Source: Nonomuraea typhae
GTDB taxonomy: Bacteria > Actinomycetota > Actinomycetes > Streptosporangiales > Streptosporangiaceae
NCBI RefSeq assembly: GCF_009760925.1
Contig: NZ_VRLV01000001.1
Location: forward strand, 62,001-126,000
DNA: 64,000 bases
Direction: 5' to 3'
Shown: one piece after another, positions 26,281 to 34,762 of the stretch
How the letters are laid out: every line of letters starts with the position of its first letter
How positions within the stretch are numbered: position 1 is the stretch's first letter
Notes under the pieces: generated by a model
The model's input: the letters and a program-made list of their open reading frames with translations, nothing else
Databases searched by the model: none
What the model was told of the DNA's origin: nothing
Translations under genes and position numbers: made by a program

Positions 26281-27243
26281 ATGGACATCGATCCTCGGCG
26301 CCTGCGTGTCCTGCGCGAGGTGGCCCGCCGTGGCGGCGTCATGCGCGCGGCCGAGGCGCTCTTCCTCACCCCCTCCGCCGTCTCCCAGCAACTCGCCCAC
26401 CTGGAGCGCGAGGTCGGCCTGGCGCTCATCGACCGCTCCCAGCGCCGCGTCTCGCTCACGCCCGCCGGCCGGGTGCTGGCCGGGTACGCCGAACGGGTCG
26501 AGGACGAACTGGCCGAGGCCCGCCGCGAGCTCACCCGCTTCACCGAGCGCCTGGCCGGGCCGGTCCGCATCGCCGCCTTCCCGACCGTGATCACCCACAT
26601 GCTGGTCCCGGCCATGGAACGGCTGGCCCTGGCCCACCCGAAGATCGTCCCGGTCATCCACGACGTGTACGGCCCGCCCGCCCTGCAGGAGCTGCGCCTC
26701 GGCCAGGTCGACGTGCTGATCACCGAGCAGGACATGAGCCTGCCCGCGCTCAGCCAGCCGTCGCTGGCCACCCGCACCCTGTACGTGGACGAATTCCGCA
26801 TCGTCGCCCCGCCCGCCTGGCCCGAGGCGCCGCGGACGATCGGCGAGCTCGCCGCGGCCCCCTGGGTGGCCGGTGAACCCTCCCAAGCCTGCGGCCAGGC
26901 GCTGGACCGGCTGGCCGCGCTGCACGGGTTCGAGCCGCGGAAGGTCCACGTGATCACCGAGTTCGGGCCGACGCTGGCCCTGGTCGCGGCCGGGCACGGG
27001 GTGGCCATCGTGCCCACGCTGGCCCTGCTCGACGTGCCCGAAGGCGAGGTGCGGGTCAGCGAGATCAAGGACGTCGGCGCCCGGCGGCTGGACGCCGTCA
27101 CGCGCGTCAGCCGTACCCGATCGGGGGAGCCCGACCCGGTGCAGGCCGTCGTCATCGGCGCGATCGAGGACGTGACCAGGGAGCTAGTCGGCCACCTGCG
27201 GACCACTCACGCGGTCGAGGAGCCGGGCGAGCCGGTCGCGTAG
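26281..27243 (+). CDS. LysR-family transcriptional regulator
   Basis: 320 residues. N-terminal LysR HTH (RLRVLREVARRGGVMRAAEA, TPSAVSQQLAHLEREVG) and a C-terminal effector domain beginning VRIAAFPTVITHM. ATG 26281 is the natural family start. It is divergent from the membrane-protein/cyclase operon 72 bp away, the normal arrangement for a LysR regulator and its target. The effector is unknown. The 3' end overlaps the convergent hypothetical gene by 60 bp. Confidence 0.92.
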   Translation: MDIDPRRLRVLREVARRGGVMRAAEALFLTPSAVSQQLAHLEREVGLALIDRSQRRVSLTPAGRVLAGYAERVEDELAEARRELTRFTERLAGPVRIAAFPTVITHMLVPAMERLALAHPKIVPVIHDVYGPPALQELRLGQVDVLITEQDMSLPALSQPSLATRTLYVDEFRIVAPPAWPEAPRTIGELAAAPWVAGEPSQACGQALDRLAALHGFEPRKVHVITEFGPTLALVAAGHGVAIVPTLALLDVPEGEVRVSEIKDVGARRLDAVTRVSRTRSGEPDPVQAVVIGAIEDVTRELVGHLRTTHAVEEPGEPVA

Positions 27244-27762
27244 GCTCGGCCGCTGCGGGATCTCCCCGGCCGCGCTGCTGACCAGGTGCTGCGCGCCGTC
27301 GAAGGTGATCAGCCCGTGCCGGGGGATGACGAGCGCGTCGTGCGCCAGCCCGGCGAGCTCGGGATCGCCGCTCTCCAGCGCCAGAATCGTCGCGCCGGTA
27401 CGGCGGGCGTCGTCCACCCGCTCCAGCAGCGGCACCGGTGCCGTCTCGCCGGCCACCACGAACAGGGTCTCCCCCCGCCGGGCCGCCTCGATGCGCTCCA
27501 GCCCGACCCGCAGATGGGCGGGGGCGTCGGCCGGCGGCTGCCAGCGGACCAGCGTGGGCGCGAGCTGCGGCAGGTCGGCCAGCCTGGCCTCGTCGGTCAG
27601 GTGCGCCGTCAGGTGCCACGGCTCCTCCTGCGGAGTGCCCACCAGCAGCAGGCCGCCGGGGGAGCGGGTGGCCCGCAACGCCATGCCCAGCTCGCGGGTG
27701 CGCTCGACCCAGCCCGTGTCGGCGAGGAGCTCGCGGAGGAAGGCCACAGACCCTGAGTCCAT
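27184..27762 (-). CDS. Hypothetical protein, possibly SIS-like fold
   Basis: 192 residues from ATG 27762 (MDSGSVAFLRELLADTGWVE). Not recognised with certainty. The segment ETLFVVAGETAPVPLLERV, then RTGATILALESGDPELAGLA and ALVIPRHGLITF, resembles the order of strands and helices in sugar isomerase (SIS) domains, where a phosphosugar binds between such loops, but the typical Ser/Thr cluster is poor. No signal peptide or membrane segment. It stands alone, convergent with the LysR gene. Confidence 0.6.
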   Translation of the reverse strand: MDSGSVAFLRELLADTGWVERTRELGMALRATRSPGGLLLVGTPQEEPWHLTAHLTDEARLADLPQLAPTLVRWQPPADAPAHLRVGLERIEAARRGETLFVVAGETAPVPLLERVDDARRTGATILALESGDPELAGLAHDALVIPRHGLITFDGAQHLVSSAAGEIPQRPSLRDRLARLLDRVSGPQVAD

Positions 27763-27809
27763 CCGTCCATCTTGCCGGAACATCGTTCTGACCGGCGGCA
27801 TTTCAGGTC

Positions 27810-27838
27810 TTGACAGGAGGTTACCGCCGGGTAACGAT
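27810..27838 (+). promoter_or_regulatory. Lipase promoter with palindromic operator
   Basis: TTGACA at 27810-27815 is a perfect -35. The palindrome GTTACC-GCCG-GGTAAC (27820-27835) fills the spacer, and AACGAT at 17 bp spacing is a possible -10. A repressor bound there would block the promoter. Two copies of TCAGCGTGGT follow within the next 35 bp. The regulator is unknown. Confidence 0.45.
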
Positions 27839-27889
27839 CAGCGTGGTTTCCACGCGGTCAGCGTGGTCTTCGCGCGGGAGGACGGCGCC

Positions 27890-29020
27890 ATGAGACTGTC
27901 CGTGATCTTATCCCTGATCATCTCGCTCATCCTGCTCCCGGTACCCGCCCAGGCGGCCGCGGCGGGAGACGTGATCTCCGCCCAGCCGACGACGGTGTAC
28001 CTGCTGCCGGGCAAGCTCCTGGAAGTCCCGGTGAACGCCTGGAATGTGCTCTACCGCTCCACCTCGGCGACCGGCGCCCCCAACGCCGTGTCCGCCACCG
28101 TGCTCGTGCCCAAGGCCGGCTACCCGCTGGGCCGCCGCCCGGTCATCGGGTACGCCGTCGGCACCCACGGACTCGGCGACCAGTGCGCCCCGTCCCTGGC
28201 CATGCGCGAGGGCAGGGAGGCCGAGCTGGCCCTGGTCAGCCTGTTCCTGCTCAAGGGCTTCGCGGTCGCCATCACCGACTACGAGGGCCTCGGCACCCCC
28301 GGCCAGCACACCTACATGGCCGGCATCTCCCAGGGCCAGGCGGTGCTGGACTCGGTCCGCGCGGCCATCCGGCTGCCCGGCAGCGGGCTGTCCGCGAGCG
28401 CGCCCGTGGGCATCATGGGCTACTCGCAGGGCGGCGCCTCCGCCGGCTGGGCCGGGCAGCTCCAGCCCGCGTACGCGCCCGAGCTGCGGCTGCGCGGCGT
28501 CGCCGCGGGCGGCGTGCCCGCCGACCTCAAGGCCGTCGCCCAGAGCCTGGACGGCGGGCCCAACTTCGGCCTGGCCGCCGCGGCCGGAGTCGGCTTCGAC
28601 GCCGCCTACGACGAACTCGACCTGTTCAACGACCTGAACGAACGCGGCAAGGCGCTCATGACCGACGCGGCCGACGACTGCGTGGGCGACCTCGGCAAGC
28701 TGGCCGGGCTGCGCTTCTCCGACCTGTCCCCGATCGACCTGATGAACCAGCCGAAGTGGACGGCCCGGCTGACCGAGAACCGCCTGGGCGCCCGGCCGCC
28801 GCGGGTGCCCGTCTTCCTCTACCACGCCCAGGGTGACGAGATCATCCCGCACGCGGTGGGCGCCACGCTCCGGTCGGAGTACTGCCAGGCGGGCGTGAAC
28901 GCGCGCTGGTTGTCGCTGCCCGGAGGCAACCATGTTCTGGGCGCCGTTCAGGGCGGACCACTGGCGATCGAGTGGCTTGCCCTGAGAGTGTATGGATTGC
29001 CGGCGTTCGGCAACTGCTGA
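27890..29020 (+). CDS. Secreted lipase (LIP/secretory lipase family)
   Basis: 376 residues. Sec signal peptide (LSVILSLIISLILLPVPAQA) followed by an alpha/beta-hydrolase. GYSQGG contains the nucleophile Ser179; Asp in HAQGDEIIPH and His in GGNHV complete the likely triad. This matches the secretory lipase family (PF03583), which hydrolyses acylglycerols and esters outside the cell. ATG 27890 has GGGAGGACGG upstream. Expression is probably controlled by the palindrome in its promoter, and a strong hairpin terminator follows, so it is monocistronic. Confidence 0.9.
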   Translation: MRLSVILSLIISLILLPVPAQAAAAGDVISAQPTTVYLLPGKLLEVPVNAWNVLYRSTSATGAPNAVSATVLVPKAGYPLGRRPVIGYAVGTHGLGDQCAPSLAMREGREAELALVSLFLLKGFAVAITDYEGLGTPGQHTYMAGISQGQAVLDSVRAAIRLPGSGLSASAPVGIMGYSQGGASAGWAGQLQPAYAPELRLRGVAAGGVPADLKAVAQSLDGGPNFGLAAAAGVGFDAAYDELDLFNDLNERGKALMTDAADDCVGDLGKLAGLRFSDLSPIDLMNQPKWTARLTENRLGARPPRVPVFLYHAQGDEIIPHAVGATLRSEYCQAGVNARWLSLPGGNHVLGAVQGGPLAIEWLALRVYGLPAFGNC

Positions 29021-29032
29021 ACCCTCCTAGCC

Positions 29033-29068
29033 AAGGGGCCGCGCGCCCACACCCCTGCGCGGCCCCTT
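29033..29068 (+). terminator. Strong hairpin terminator after the lipase gene
   Basis: AAGGGGCCGCG (29033-29043) pairs perfectly over 11 bp with CGCGGCCCCTT (29058-29068), 14-nt loop, starting 13 bp after the stop codon. The lack of a long U-tract is usual in high-GC actinomycetes. Confidence 0.8.
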
Positions 29069-29080
29069 CCCCGCGCTCGC

Positions 29081-29427
29081 TCAGGTCTGCGACCTGGCCA
29101 GGGCGGTCAGCAGATCGGTCACGGGGCCGCCCCGAGCTCCAGCGGTGCGCGGCGCACGTCCGCCCCGTCGTCCGGATCGACAGGGCGGCGCGCCAGCCGT
29201 TCGACCTCGCGCCGCAGCCCGGCGAGGCGTTCGGCCGCCTCGGGGCCGAGGCGCAGGCGATCTGCGATGCCGGGGCACGCGTGGGGGGCGATGGCGTAGC
29301 CGAGGCGCTCGATCGCGAGCACCGGGGTGGCCGCCGCCCGCGCGAGGGCGGGATGATCATTGACCCGGCGCAGGATCACGGCCGCCTCACGCTACGGGTC
29401 CGCCCACGAGCCGATCGTCTCAGGCAC
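29081..29427 (-). pseudogene. Disrupted small gene (nonsense plus frameshift)
   Basis: A GTG at 29427 has a very good ribosome binding site (GGGAGG four to five bases upstream) and reads MPETIGSWADP, then meets an in-frame TAG at 29392-29394. The frame continues with a sensible protein (REAAVILRRVNDHPALARAA, then TPVLAIERLGYAIAPHACPG) to a TGA near 29119. Moving one frame there gives a natural-looking end, VTDLLTALARSQT. So a protein of about 115 residues appears to carry a nonsense codon and a frameshift. Family not recognised. Re-initiation at the GTG at 29379 could still yield an 86-residue protein. Confidence 0.4.
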
Positions 29428-29509
29428 GTGACCTCCCTGCTCCGTCGCAGGCCGGACCCTGGTTATTTCACGGGCTCGAACAGGTGTCAACGCGCCGGTG
29501 ACGTCCGGA

Positions 29510-30427
29510 TCAGGACGTGGTGAGCGTGGCCGGGTCGGTGTTGGAACCGCAGATCACCACAGCCACACGCTCCCCGTCAGCGGGCTGGTACGCCCCGCTC
29601 AGCAGGGCCGCGTAGGCGGCGGCGCCGGCGTGCTCGACGACCGTCCGGTGCCGCGTCCACAGGGTCCGCCGGGCCTCGACGATGGCCGCGTCGGAAACCA
29701 GCACGCTGGTGACCTCCGCCTCGGACAGCACGCCGAAGGCCGTCCCGCCCACCTCGGTGGCGCCGAGGGCGTCGGCGCCGACGCCGCTGACCTCCACCGG
29801 GACCGGCCGCCCGGCCCGCAGGGCCGCGTGCAGGGCGGGGATCAGCTCCGGCTCGACGGTCACGAGCCGCACGCCTGAGGGCAGCCCGAGCGCCACCCCG
29901 GCGGCCAGGCCGCCCCCGCCCACCGCGACCAGCACGGTGTCCACGTCCGGGGCCTGCTCCATGAGCTCGAGCGCCAGGGTGCCCTGCCCGGCCACGACCT
30001 CGGGCTGGTCGTAGGCGTGCACCGGCAGCGCGCCGGTCTCGGCGGCGCGCTTGGCGGCGGCCTGCGCCGCCTCGGCGTAGATGGCGCCGGTCTGCGTGAC
30101 CTGCGCGTCCAGGGCGCGCAGCCCGGCCAGCTTCACCGGGCTGGTCACCGTGGGCACGAAGATCTCGGCGCGGACGCCGAGCGCACGGGCGGCGTAGGCG
30201 ACGGCCAGGCCGTGGTTGCCGCCGCTGGCCGCGATGACCCCGCCGGCGGGCAGTTCCCCGGCCGACAGGATGCGGTTGAACGCCCCGCGCACCTTGAACG
30301 ACCCGGAATGCTGCAGCTGCTCCAGCTTGAACACCAGCCCCGGGGTGACCTCCAGGACGGGTGTGCGCAGGACCCGGCCGGAGACGCGCTCCCTGGCGGC
30401 CACCACGTCGGCGTGTGTCACGGTCAT
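29510..30427 (-). CDS. Threonine/serine dehydratase-type PLP enzyme
   Basis: 305 residues, fold type II PLP enzyme. GSFKVRGAFNRIL holds the Schiff-base Lys, ASGGNHGLAVAYAARALG the phosphate-side loop, and VAVGGGGLAAGVALG the glycine-rich PLP phosphate loop. It likely deaminates threonine or serine to a 2-oxo acid and ammonia. The ACT regulatory domain of biosynthetic IlvA is absent, which fits a catabolic or serine/threonine ammonia-lyase. ATG 30427 (MTVTHADVV) has GAGG upstream; an in-frame ATG at 30442 lacks one. It follows the trans-sulfuration-type gene by 26 bp on the same strand, forming an operon. Confidence 0.88.
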   Translation of the reverse strand: MTVTHADVVAARERVSGRVLRTPVLEVTPGLVFKLEQLQHSGSFKVRGAFNRILSAGELPAGGVIAASGGNHGLAVAYAARALGVRAEIFVPTVTSPVKLAGLRALDAQVTQTGAIYAEAAQAAAKRAAETGALPVHAYDQPEVVAGQGTLALELMEQAPDVDTVLVAVGGGGLAAGVALGLPSGVRLVTVEPELIPALHAALRAGRPVPVEVSGVGADALGATEVGGTAFGVLSEAEVTSVLVSDAAIVEARRTLWTRHRTVVEHAGAAAYAALLSGAYQPADGERVAVVICGSNTDPATLTTS

Positions 30428-30453
30428 GTTGGGCTGCCTCATGCGAATGGACT

Positions 30454-31623
30454 CTAGGACAGGGCCTGCTCGATGTCGCCCCAGAGGTCCTCGGGGTGCT
30501 CGATGCCGACGGCGAGGCGGATCGTGCCCTCGCCGATGCCGTGCCGGGCCAGCTCCTCGGGGCCGAGCGAGCGGTGCGAGGTGGTGGCGGGGTGCATGAC
30601 CAGGGTCTCGACGCCGCCGAGGGACGGGGCCAGCAGGGCCAGCCGTACCGAGCTCATGAACTTCTCGCCCGCCGGGCGGCCGCCGCTCAGCTCGAAGGAG
30701 AAGACGCCGCCGAAGTCGGGCAGCAGCTTGCCGGCCAGCTCGTAGGAGGGGTGGGAGGGCAGGCCCGGCCAGTGGACGGCGGTGACGGCGGGGTGCGCGG
30801 CCAGGCGGGTGGCGAGGTAGCGGGCGTTGGAGCAGTGGCGCTCCATACGCAGGTGCAGCGTCTGCAGGCCGCGCAGGGTGAGCCAGGAGGCGAAGGGGTC
30901 GGCGGTGGCGCCGAGCTCGACGGAGAAGTGCCAGACCTTGCGATAGAGGGCGTCGTCGGCGAAGACCGCGAGGCCGCCGACGACGTCGGTGTGGCCGGAC
31001 AGGTACTTGGTGGTGGAGTGGACGACCACGTCGGCGCCGTGCTCGATGGGACGGCAGAGCATCGGGGTGGCGAAGGTGTTGTCCACGACCGAGACGATGC
31101 CGAGCTCGCGGGCGACCGCGCACATCCCGGGCAGGTCGGCGACCTGGAGGACGGGGTTGGCGAGCGTCTCCAGGTAGACCAGCTTGGTTTCCGGGCGTAC
31201 GGCGGCGCGCAGGGCGGCCGGGTCGTCCTCGGGGACGTAGGTCACCGTGACGCCGAAGCGGCGCTCCAGCTCGTTGATCATGGCGGCGGTGCCGCCGTAG
31301 ATGGCCTTCTGGGAGATGAGGTAGTCGCCGGGGCTGAGCAGGCCGAGCAGGACGCAGTTGATGGCGCCCATGCCGGAGCCGGTGGCCACGGCGGCGACCC
31401 CGCCCTCCAGGTCGGCCAGCTTGTCCTCCAGGGCGCGGACCGTGGGGTTGGCGAGCCTGCCGTACACGAAGGAGCCGTCGGGGCGGCCCATGGCGTCGGC
31501 GAACACGGCCGGGTCGTCGAAGACGAACCCGGAGGTCTGGTAGATCGGCACGGAGATCGGGCGGCTGCCGTCGAGGTCCGGCTGGGCGTGGTGGACGGCG
31601 CGAGTTTCCGGGCGAAGTTCCAT
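30454..31623 (-). CDS. Cys/Met-metabolism PLP enzyme (cystathionine gamma-synthase/lyase or methionine gamma-lyase type)
   Basis: 389 residues from ATG 31623 (MELRPETRAVHHAQPDLDGS). Fold type I trans-sulfuration enzyme: YGRLANPTVRALEDKLADLE, ATGSGMGAINCVLL, VVDNTFATPMLCRP, and HSTTKYLSGHTDVVGG with the PLP Lys. GVETLVMHPATTSH and GTIRLAVGIE are the C-terminal family marks. Exact activity (C-S bond formation or gamma-elimination) is not decidable by eye. It leads the operon with the dehydratase, and is divergent from a MocR regulator 41 bp away, suggesting MocR control of amino-acid breakdown. Confidence 0.88.
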   Translation of the reverse strand: MELRPETRAVHHAQPDLDGSRPISVPIYQTSGFVFDDPAVFADAMGRPDGSFVYGRLANPTVRALEDKLADLEGGVAAVATGSGMGAINCVLLGLLSPGDYLISQKAIYGGTAAMINELERRFGVTVTYVPEDDPAALRAAVRPETKLVYLETLANPVLQVADLPGMCAVARELGIVSVVDNTFATPMLCRPIEHGADVVVHSTTKYLSGHTDVVGGLAVFADDALYRKVWHFSVELGATADPFASWLTLRGLQTLHLRMERHCSNARYLATRLAAHPAVTAVHWPGLPSHPSYELAGKLLPDFGGVFSFELSGGRPAGEKFMSSVRLALLAPSLGGVETLVMHPATTSHRSLGPEELARHGIGEGTIRLAVGIEHPEDLWGDIEQALS

Positions 31624-31633
31624 GTCAACAGGA

Positions 31634-31680
31634 TGTCCGGAAATATCCGGCGATGTGAGGGCCAATGACGGATAATTGGT
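31634..31680. promoter_or_regulatory. Probable MocR operator region between divergent genes
   Basis: Contains CCGGA-AATA-TCCGG (31637-31650), which also gives direct repeats TGTCCGG/TATCCGG ten bp apart, and CCAAT-N8-ATTGG (31662-31679) overlapping the regulator's start. MocR proteins commonly bind direct or inverted repeats between their own gene and the target. Confidence 0.4.
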
Positions 31681-33104
31681 CCATGGATGGAGCCAATCTG
31701 GTGGACCTGCTGGGCCGGTGGGCCTCCGGCCGGGGGCCGCTGTACCTGCTGCTCACCGCCCGGCTGCGCGCCCTCATCGACGACGGCGTGCTCCCTCCCG
31801 GCCACCTCCTCCCGCCCGACCGCGCGCTGGCCAAGCTGCTGGCCGTCGGCCGCGGCACCGTCGTGGCCGCCTACGACCTGCTGCAGCAGGAAGGGCGCGT
31901 GCTCCGGCGGCAGGGCAGCGGCACCCGCGTCGCCGCCGCGCACCTGCCCGCCACCCGCGACCTCGACGGCGTGCCCGCCAACCCGCTCATCCAGCACATG
32001 CTGCACCCGCCGGACGGCGTCCAGCTCCTGACCTGCGCCGCCCCCGACGTGCCGCCGCCCTTCATGCTCGAGGCATACCAGGAGGCGGCGGAACGCCTGG
32101 CCGCCCGGCCCCACGACCTCGGCTACTACCCCGCCGGCCAGCCCGCGCTGCGCGAGGCCGTCGCCGCCTACTACCGCGCCCGCGGCCTGCCCACCACCGC
32201 CGACGAGATCGTCGTCACCACCGGCGCCCAGCAGGCGCTCAGCCTGCTCACCGCCCTGCTCGTACAGCCCGGCGACACCGTGCTCACCGAGGCGCCCACC
32301 TACCCCGGCGCGCTCGAGGTCTTCCGCCACGCCGCCGCCGTCGTGCGCGGCGCCACCCAGGGCCTGGCCGGCGGCCTCCAGGCCCGGCCCGCCCTCGCCT
32401 ACGCCGTGCCCACGGCCAGCAACCCCGCCGGCGCCGTGCTCCCGGTGCCGGAACGCCGCGCGCTGGCCACCCTCGCCGCCGAGCACGACGTGCCGATCGT
32501 CGACGACGAGGTCTGCGCCGAGCTGTGCTTCTCCGGTGAGACGCCGCCGCCGCTGGCCGCGTTCACCTCAGGGGAGCAGGTCATCACGATCGCCTCGCTG
32601 AGCAAGGTGGTCTGGGGCGGGCTGCGGGTCGGCTGGATCCGCGCCGCCGCCCCCCTGGCCGCCCGGCTCGCCCGGCTGCGCGCCATCCACGACCTGGCCG
32701 GGGAGGCGGTGTCCCAGCTGGCCGCCGTCGCGCTGCTGCGGCGCCTGGACGAGATCCGCGCGACCCGCACCGCCATCCTCCGCGAGCGGCACGACCATCT
32801 GGTGGCCGAGCTGCGCGAGCGGCTCCCGTCCTGGTCGTTCGAGCCCGCCCTCGGCGGCCAGACGATCTGGGTACGGCTGCCGCACGGCGACTCCGACTCC
32901 TTCGCCCAGGTCGCCCTGCGCCACGGTGTGGCGATTCCGCCGGGACGGGCGTTCGACCCGGTGGGCGGGCACGCCGAGTACACACGGTTGCACTTCCTCT
33001 TCACGCCCCGGGAGCTGAGCCGGGCCGTGGACGGGCTGGCCGCCGCGTGGAACTCCCACGACGGCAGCCGCCGCAGCACCTCGGGACACGCGCTGATCGT
33101 CTGA
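31665..33104 (+). CDS. MocR/PdxR-type regulator (GntR HTH fused to aminotransferase domain)
   Basis: 479 residues. A GntR winged helix (residues ~18-85: LTARLRALIDDGVLPPGHLL, AVGRGTVVAAYDLLQQEG, RRQGSGTRV) joined to a class I aminotransferase-like domain (YYPAGQPALREAVAAYYRAR, TTGAQQALSLLTALL, SLSKVVWGGLRVGW with the PLP Lys). These regulators sense PLP or amino-acid adducts. The ATG at 31665 has GAGGG just upstream. The divergent PLP-enzyme operon is the likely target. Confidence 0.92.
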   Translation: MTDNWSMDGANLVDLLGRWASGRGPLYLLLTARLRALIDDGVLPPGHLLPPDRALAKLLAVGRGTVVAAYDLLQQEGRVLRRQGSGTRVAAAHLPATRDLDGVPANPLIQHMLHPPDGVQLLTCAAPDVPPPFMLEAYQEAAERLAARPHDLGYYPAGQPALREAVAAYYRARGLPTTADEIVVTTGAQQALSLLTALLVQPGDTVLTEAPTYPGALEVFRHAAAVVRGATQGLAGGLQARPALAYAVPTASNPAGAVLPVPERRALATLAAEHDVPIVDDEVCAELCFSGETPPPLAAFTSGEQVITIASLSKVVWGGLRVGWIRAAAPLAARLARLRAIHDLAGEAVSQLAAVALLRRLDEIRATRTAILRERHDHLVAELRERLPSWSFEPALGGQTIWVRLPHGDSDSFAQVALRHGVAIPPGRAFDPVGGHAEYTRLHFLFTPRELSRAVDGLAAAWNSHDGSRRSTSGHALIV

Positions 33105-33136
33105 CTTTCCCCGCCGATTGGGCCAGAGTGGGCGTC

Positions 33137-33829
33137 ATGCAGGCGACCTACGTACTCGTGCACAGCCCCTCCGTCGGACCCGCCACCTGGCTGCCCGTGG
33201 CCGGGAAGCTCGGGCGGGCCGTGGTGCCCGACCTGACCGCCGTGGGTACGGGCGCCCCGCCGTACTGGCCCAGGGTGGTCGAGGCGGTCCGCTCCGCCGT
33301 ACCCGACGAGGGGCCGCTCGTGCTGGTCGCGCACAGCAACGCCGGGCTCTTCGTGCCGGTGATCAAGGAAGGGCTGGGGGAGCGGGTCGTGGCCTGCGTG
33401 TTCGCCGACGCGCACCTGCCGCCGCGGTCCGGGCTGGTCAAGGTGGCGGGGGAGGAGTTCCTGCCGTTCCTGCGCGAGCTGGCCGGGCCCGGCGGGGTGC
33501 TGCCCCGGTGGAGCGAGTGGTGGAGCGAGTCCGACGTCGTCGCGATGCTGCCCGATCCGGTCGCGCGGGAGCGGGTCGTGGCCGAGCAGGCGCGGTTGCC
33601 GCTGGCCTACTACACCCAGCTTGTGCCGGTTCCCGCAGGGTGGGACGCGGTGCCGTGCGGCTGTCTCTGGTACGGCCCGCCGTACGACGAGGTCGCCGAG
33701 GAGGCGGCGGGGCGGGGCTGGCCCGTCACCCGGGTGCCGGGGGGACATCTGCAGCAGGTGACCGATCCGGGGTCCGTCGCGGAGGCACTGCTGAAGGTCG
33801 TGAATTCTTCACTGTTCCCGGCACGGTGA
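33137..33829 (+). CDS. Alpha/beta hydrolase
   Basis: 230 residues. Opens QATYVLVHSPSVGPATW, with an oxyanion HSP loop in place of HG. VLVAHSNAGLFVPV holds the nucleophile Ser in HSNAG, GGHLQQVTDP the His. It resembles small esterase-like hydrolases of actinobacteria; the substrate is unknown. ATG 33137; a GTG at 33128 is in frame. Followed 20 bp later by the ABC transporter genes, from which it may be separate because a TTCAC...GTGAA dyad lies at its 3' end. Confidence 0.8.
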   Translation: MQATYVLVHSPSVGPATWLPVAGKLGRAVVPDLTAVGTGAPPYWPRVVEAVRSAVPDEGPLVLVAHSNAGLFVPVIKEGLGERVVACVFADAHLPPRSGLVKVAGEEFLPFLRELAGPGGVLPRWSEWWSESDVVAMLPDPVARERVVAEQARLPLAYYTQLVPVPAGWDAVPCGCLWYGPPYDEVAEEAAGRGWPVTRVPGGHLQQVTDPGSVAEALLKVVNSSLFPAR

Positions 33830-33848
33830 ACGCCCGACGATCGGAGGC

Positions 33849-34727
33849 ATGACAGCCATCCGGGTATCCGGCCTCGTCAAGCGCTACGGCGCCTTCGAGG
33901 CCGTCAAGGGCGTCTCCTTCGAGGTCGCGGAAGGGGAGATCTTCGCGCTGCTCGGCCGCAACGGCGCGGGCAAGACGACCGTGGTCGAGGTGCTGGCCGG
34001 GTTCCAGCGGCCCTCCTCCGGCACGGTGCGGGTGCTCGGGCTCGACCCCGCCGGGCAGCGGGGGGAGGTGCGGCGGCGGACCGGGGTCATGGTGCAGGAG
34101 GCGGGGTTCTTCCCCGACCTGACCGTCGCCCGCACGGTCGAGACCTGGCGGGACTTCACCGCCGCGCCCCGCCCGCCGGCGGAGGCGCTGGACCTCGTGG
34201 GGCTGGCCGGCAAGGCGCGGACCAAGGTGCGGCAGCTCTCCGGCGGGGAGAAGCGGCGGCTCGACCTGGCACTGGCCACGCTGGGCCGTCCCGACGTGCT
34301 CTTTCTCGATGAGCCGACCACCGGCATGGACCCGGAGGCCCGGCGTGACACGTGGGAGCTGGTGCGCTCGCTGGCCGCCCAGGGGACCACGGTCCTGCTG
34401 ACCACGCACTACCTGGAGGAGGCGCAGCGGCTGGCCACGTCGATGGCCATCCTCGACGCCGGGGAGATCGTCGCGGCGGGCGGGATGGCCGAGACGCTGG
34501 CCGCGCAGAGCGGGCGGGTGGCCTTCCGCATGCCGCCGGGCGTGGATCCCGGCGAGCTGCCGCTGCCGGTCACCCTCGACGGCGAACTGGCGATCTGCCG
34601 GGCCGGCGACCCCGACCTGGCCGCGCAGACGCTGCTGAGCTGGGCCGCCGCGCGCGGACTCCGGCTGACCGGCCTCGACGTGCGCGCCGCCACCCTCGAA
34701 GACCTCTTCCTCGACAGCAGCCTCTGA
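33849..34727 (+). CDS. ABC transporter ATP-binding protein (DrrA/Nod type)
   Basis: 292 residues. Walker A LLGRNGAGKTTVVEVL, Q-loop MVQEAGFFPDLT, signature LSGGEKRRLDLALA, Walker B VLFLDEPTTGMDP and the H-loop TTHYLEEA. The C-terminal ~70 residues form the regulatory extension of the drug- and lipid-exporter class. It powers export with the permease encoded next; a histidine kinase and response regulator complete the operon. Exporter substrates in this class are antibiotics or lipids; the actual one is unknown. Confidence 0.93.
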   Translation: MTAIRVSGLVKRYGAFEAVKGVSFEVAEGEIFALLGRNGAGKTTVVEVLAGFQRPSSGTVRVLGLDPAGQRGEVRRRTGVMVQEAGFFPDLTVARTVETWRDFTAAPRPPAEALDLVGLAGKARTKVRQLSGGEKRRLDLALATLGRPDVLFLDEPTTGMDPEARRDTWELVRSLAAQGTTVLLTTHYLEEAQRLATSMAILDAGEIVAAGGMAETLAAQSGRVAFRMPPGVDPGELPLPVTLDGELAICRAGDPDLAAQTLLSWAAARGLRLTGLDVRAATLEDLFLDSSL

Positions 34728-34762
34728 TGACTCCCGCCTTCCCCGATCGGAGCCGTACATGA
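34727..34762 (+). CDS. Micro-ORF linking the ABC genes (11 codons)
   Basis: ATG at 34727 shares one base with the ATPase stop (TGATG), encodes MTPAFPDRSRT and ends at a TGA overlapping the permease ATG in ATGA. Start/stop overlap at both ends suggests a ribosome relay that couples ATPase and permease translation. Could be chance. Confidence 0.3.
   Translation: MTPAFPDRSRT

Noticed and set aside
33809-33835. TTCAC...GTGAA dyad before the ABC operon
   Set aside because: Arms are imperfect beyond five bases and lie partly in coding sequence; kept only as a remark.
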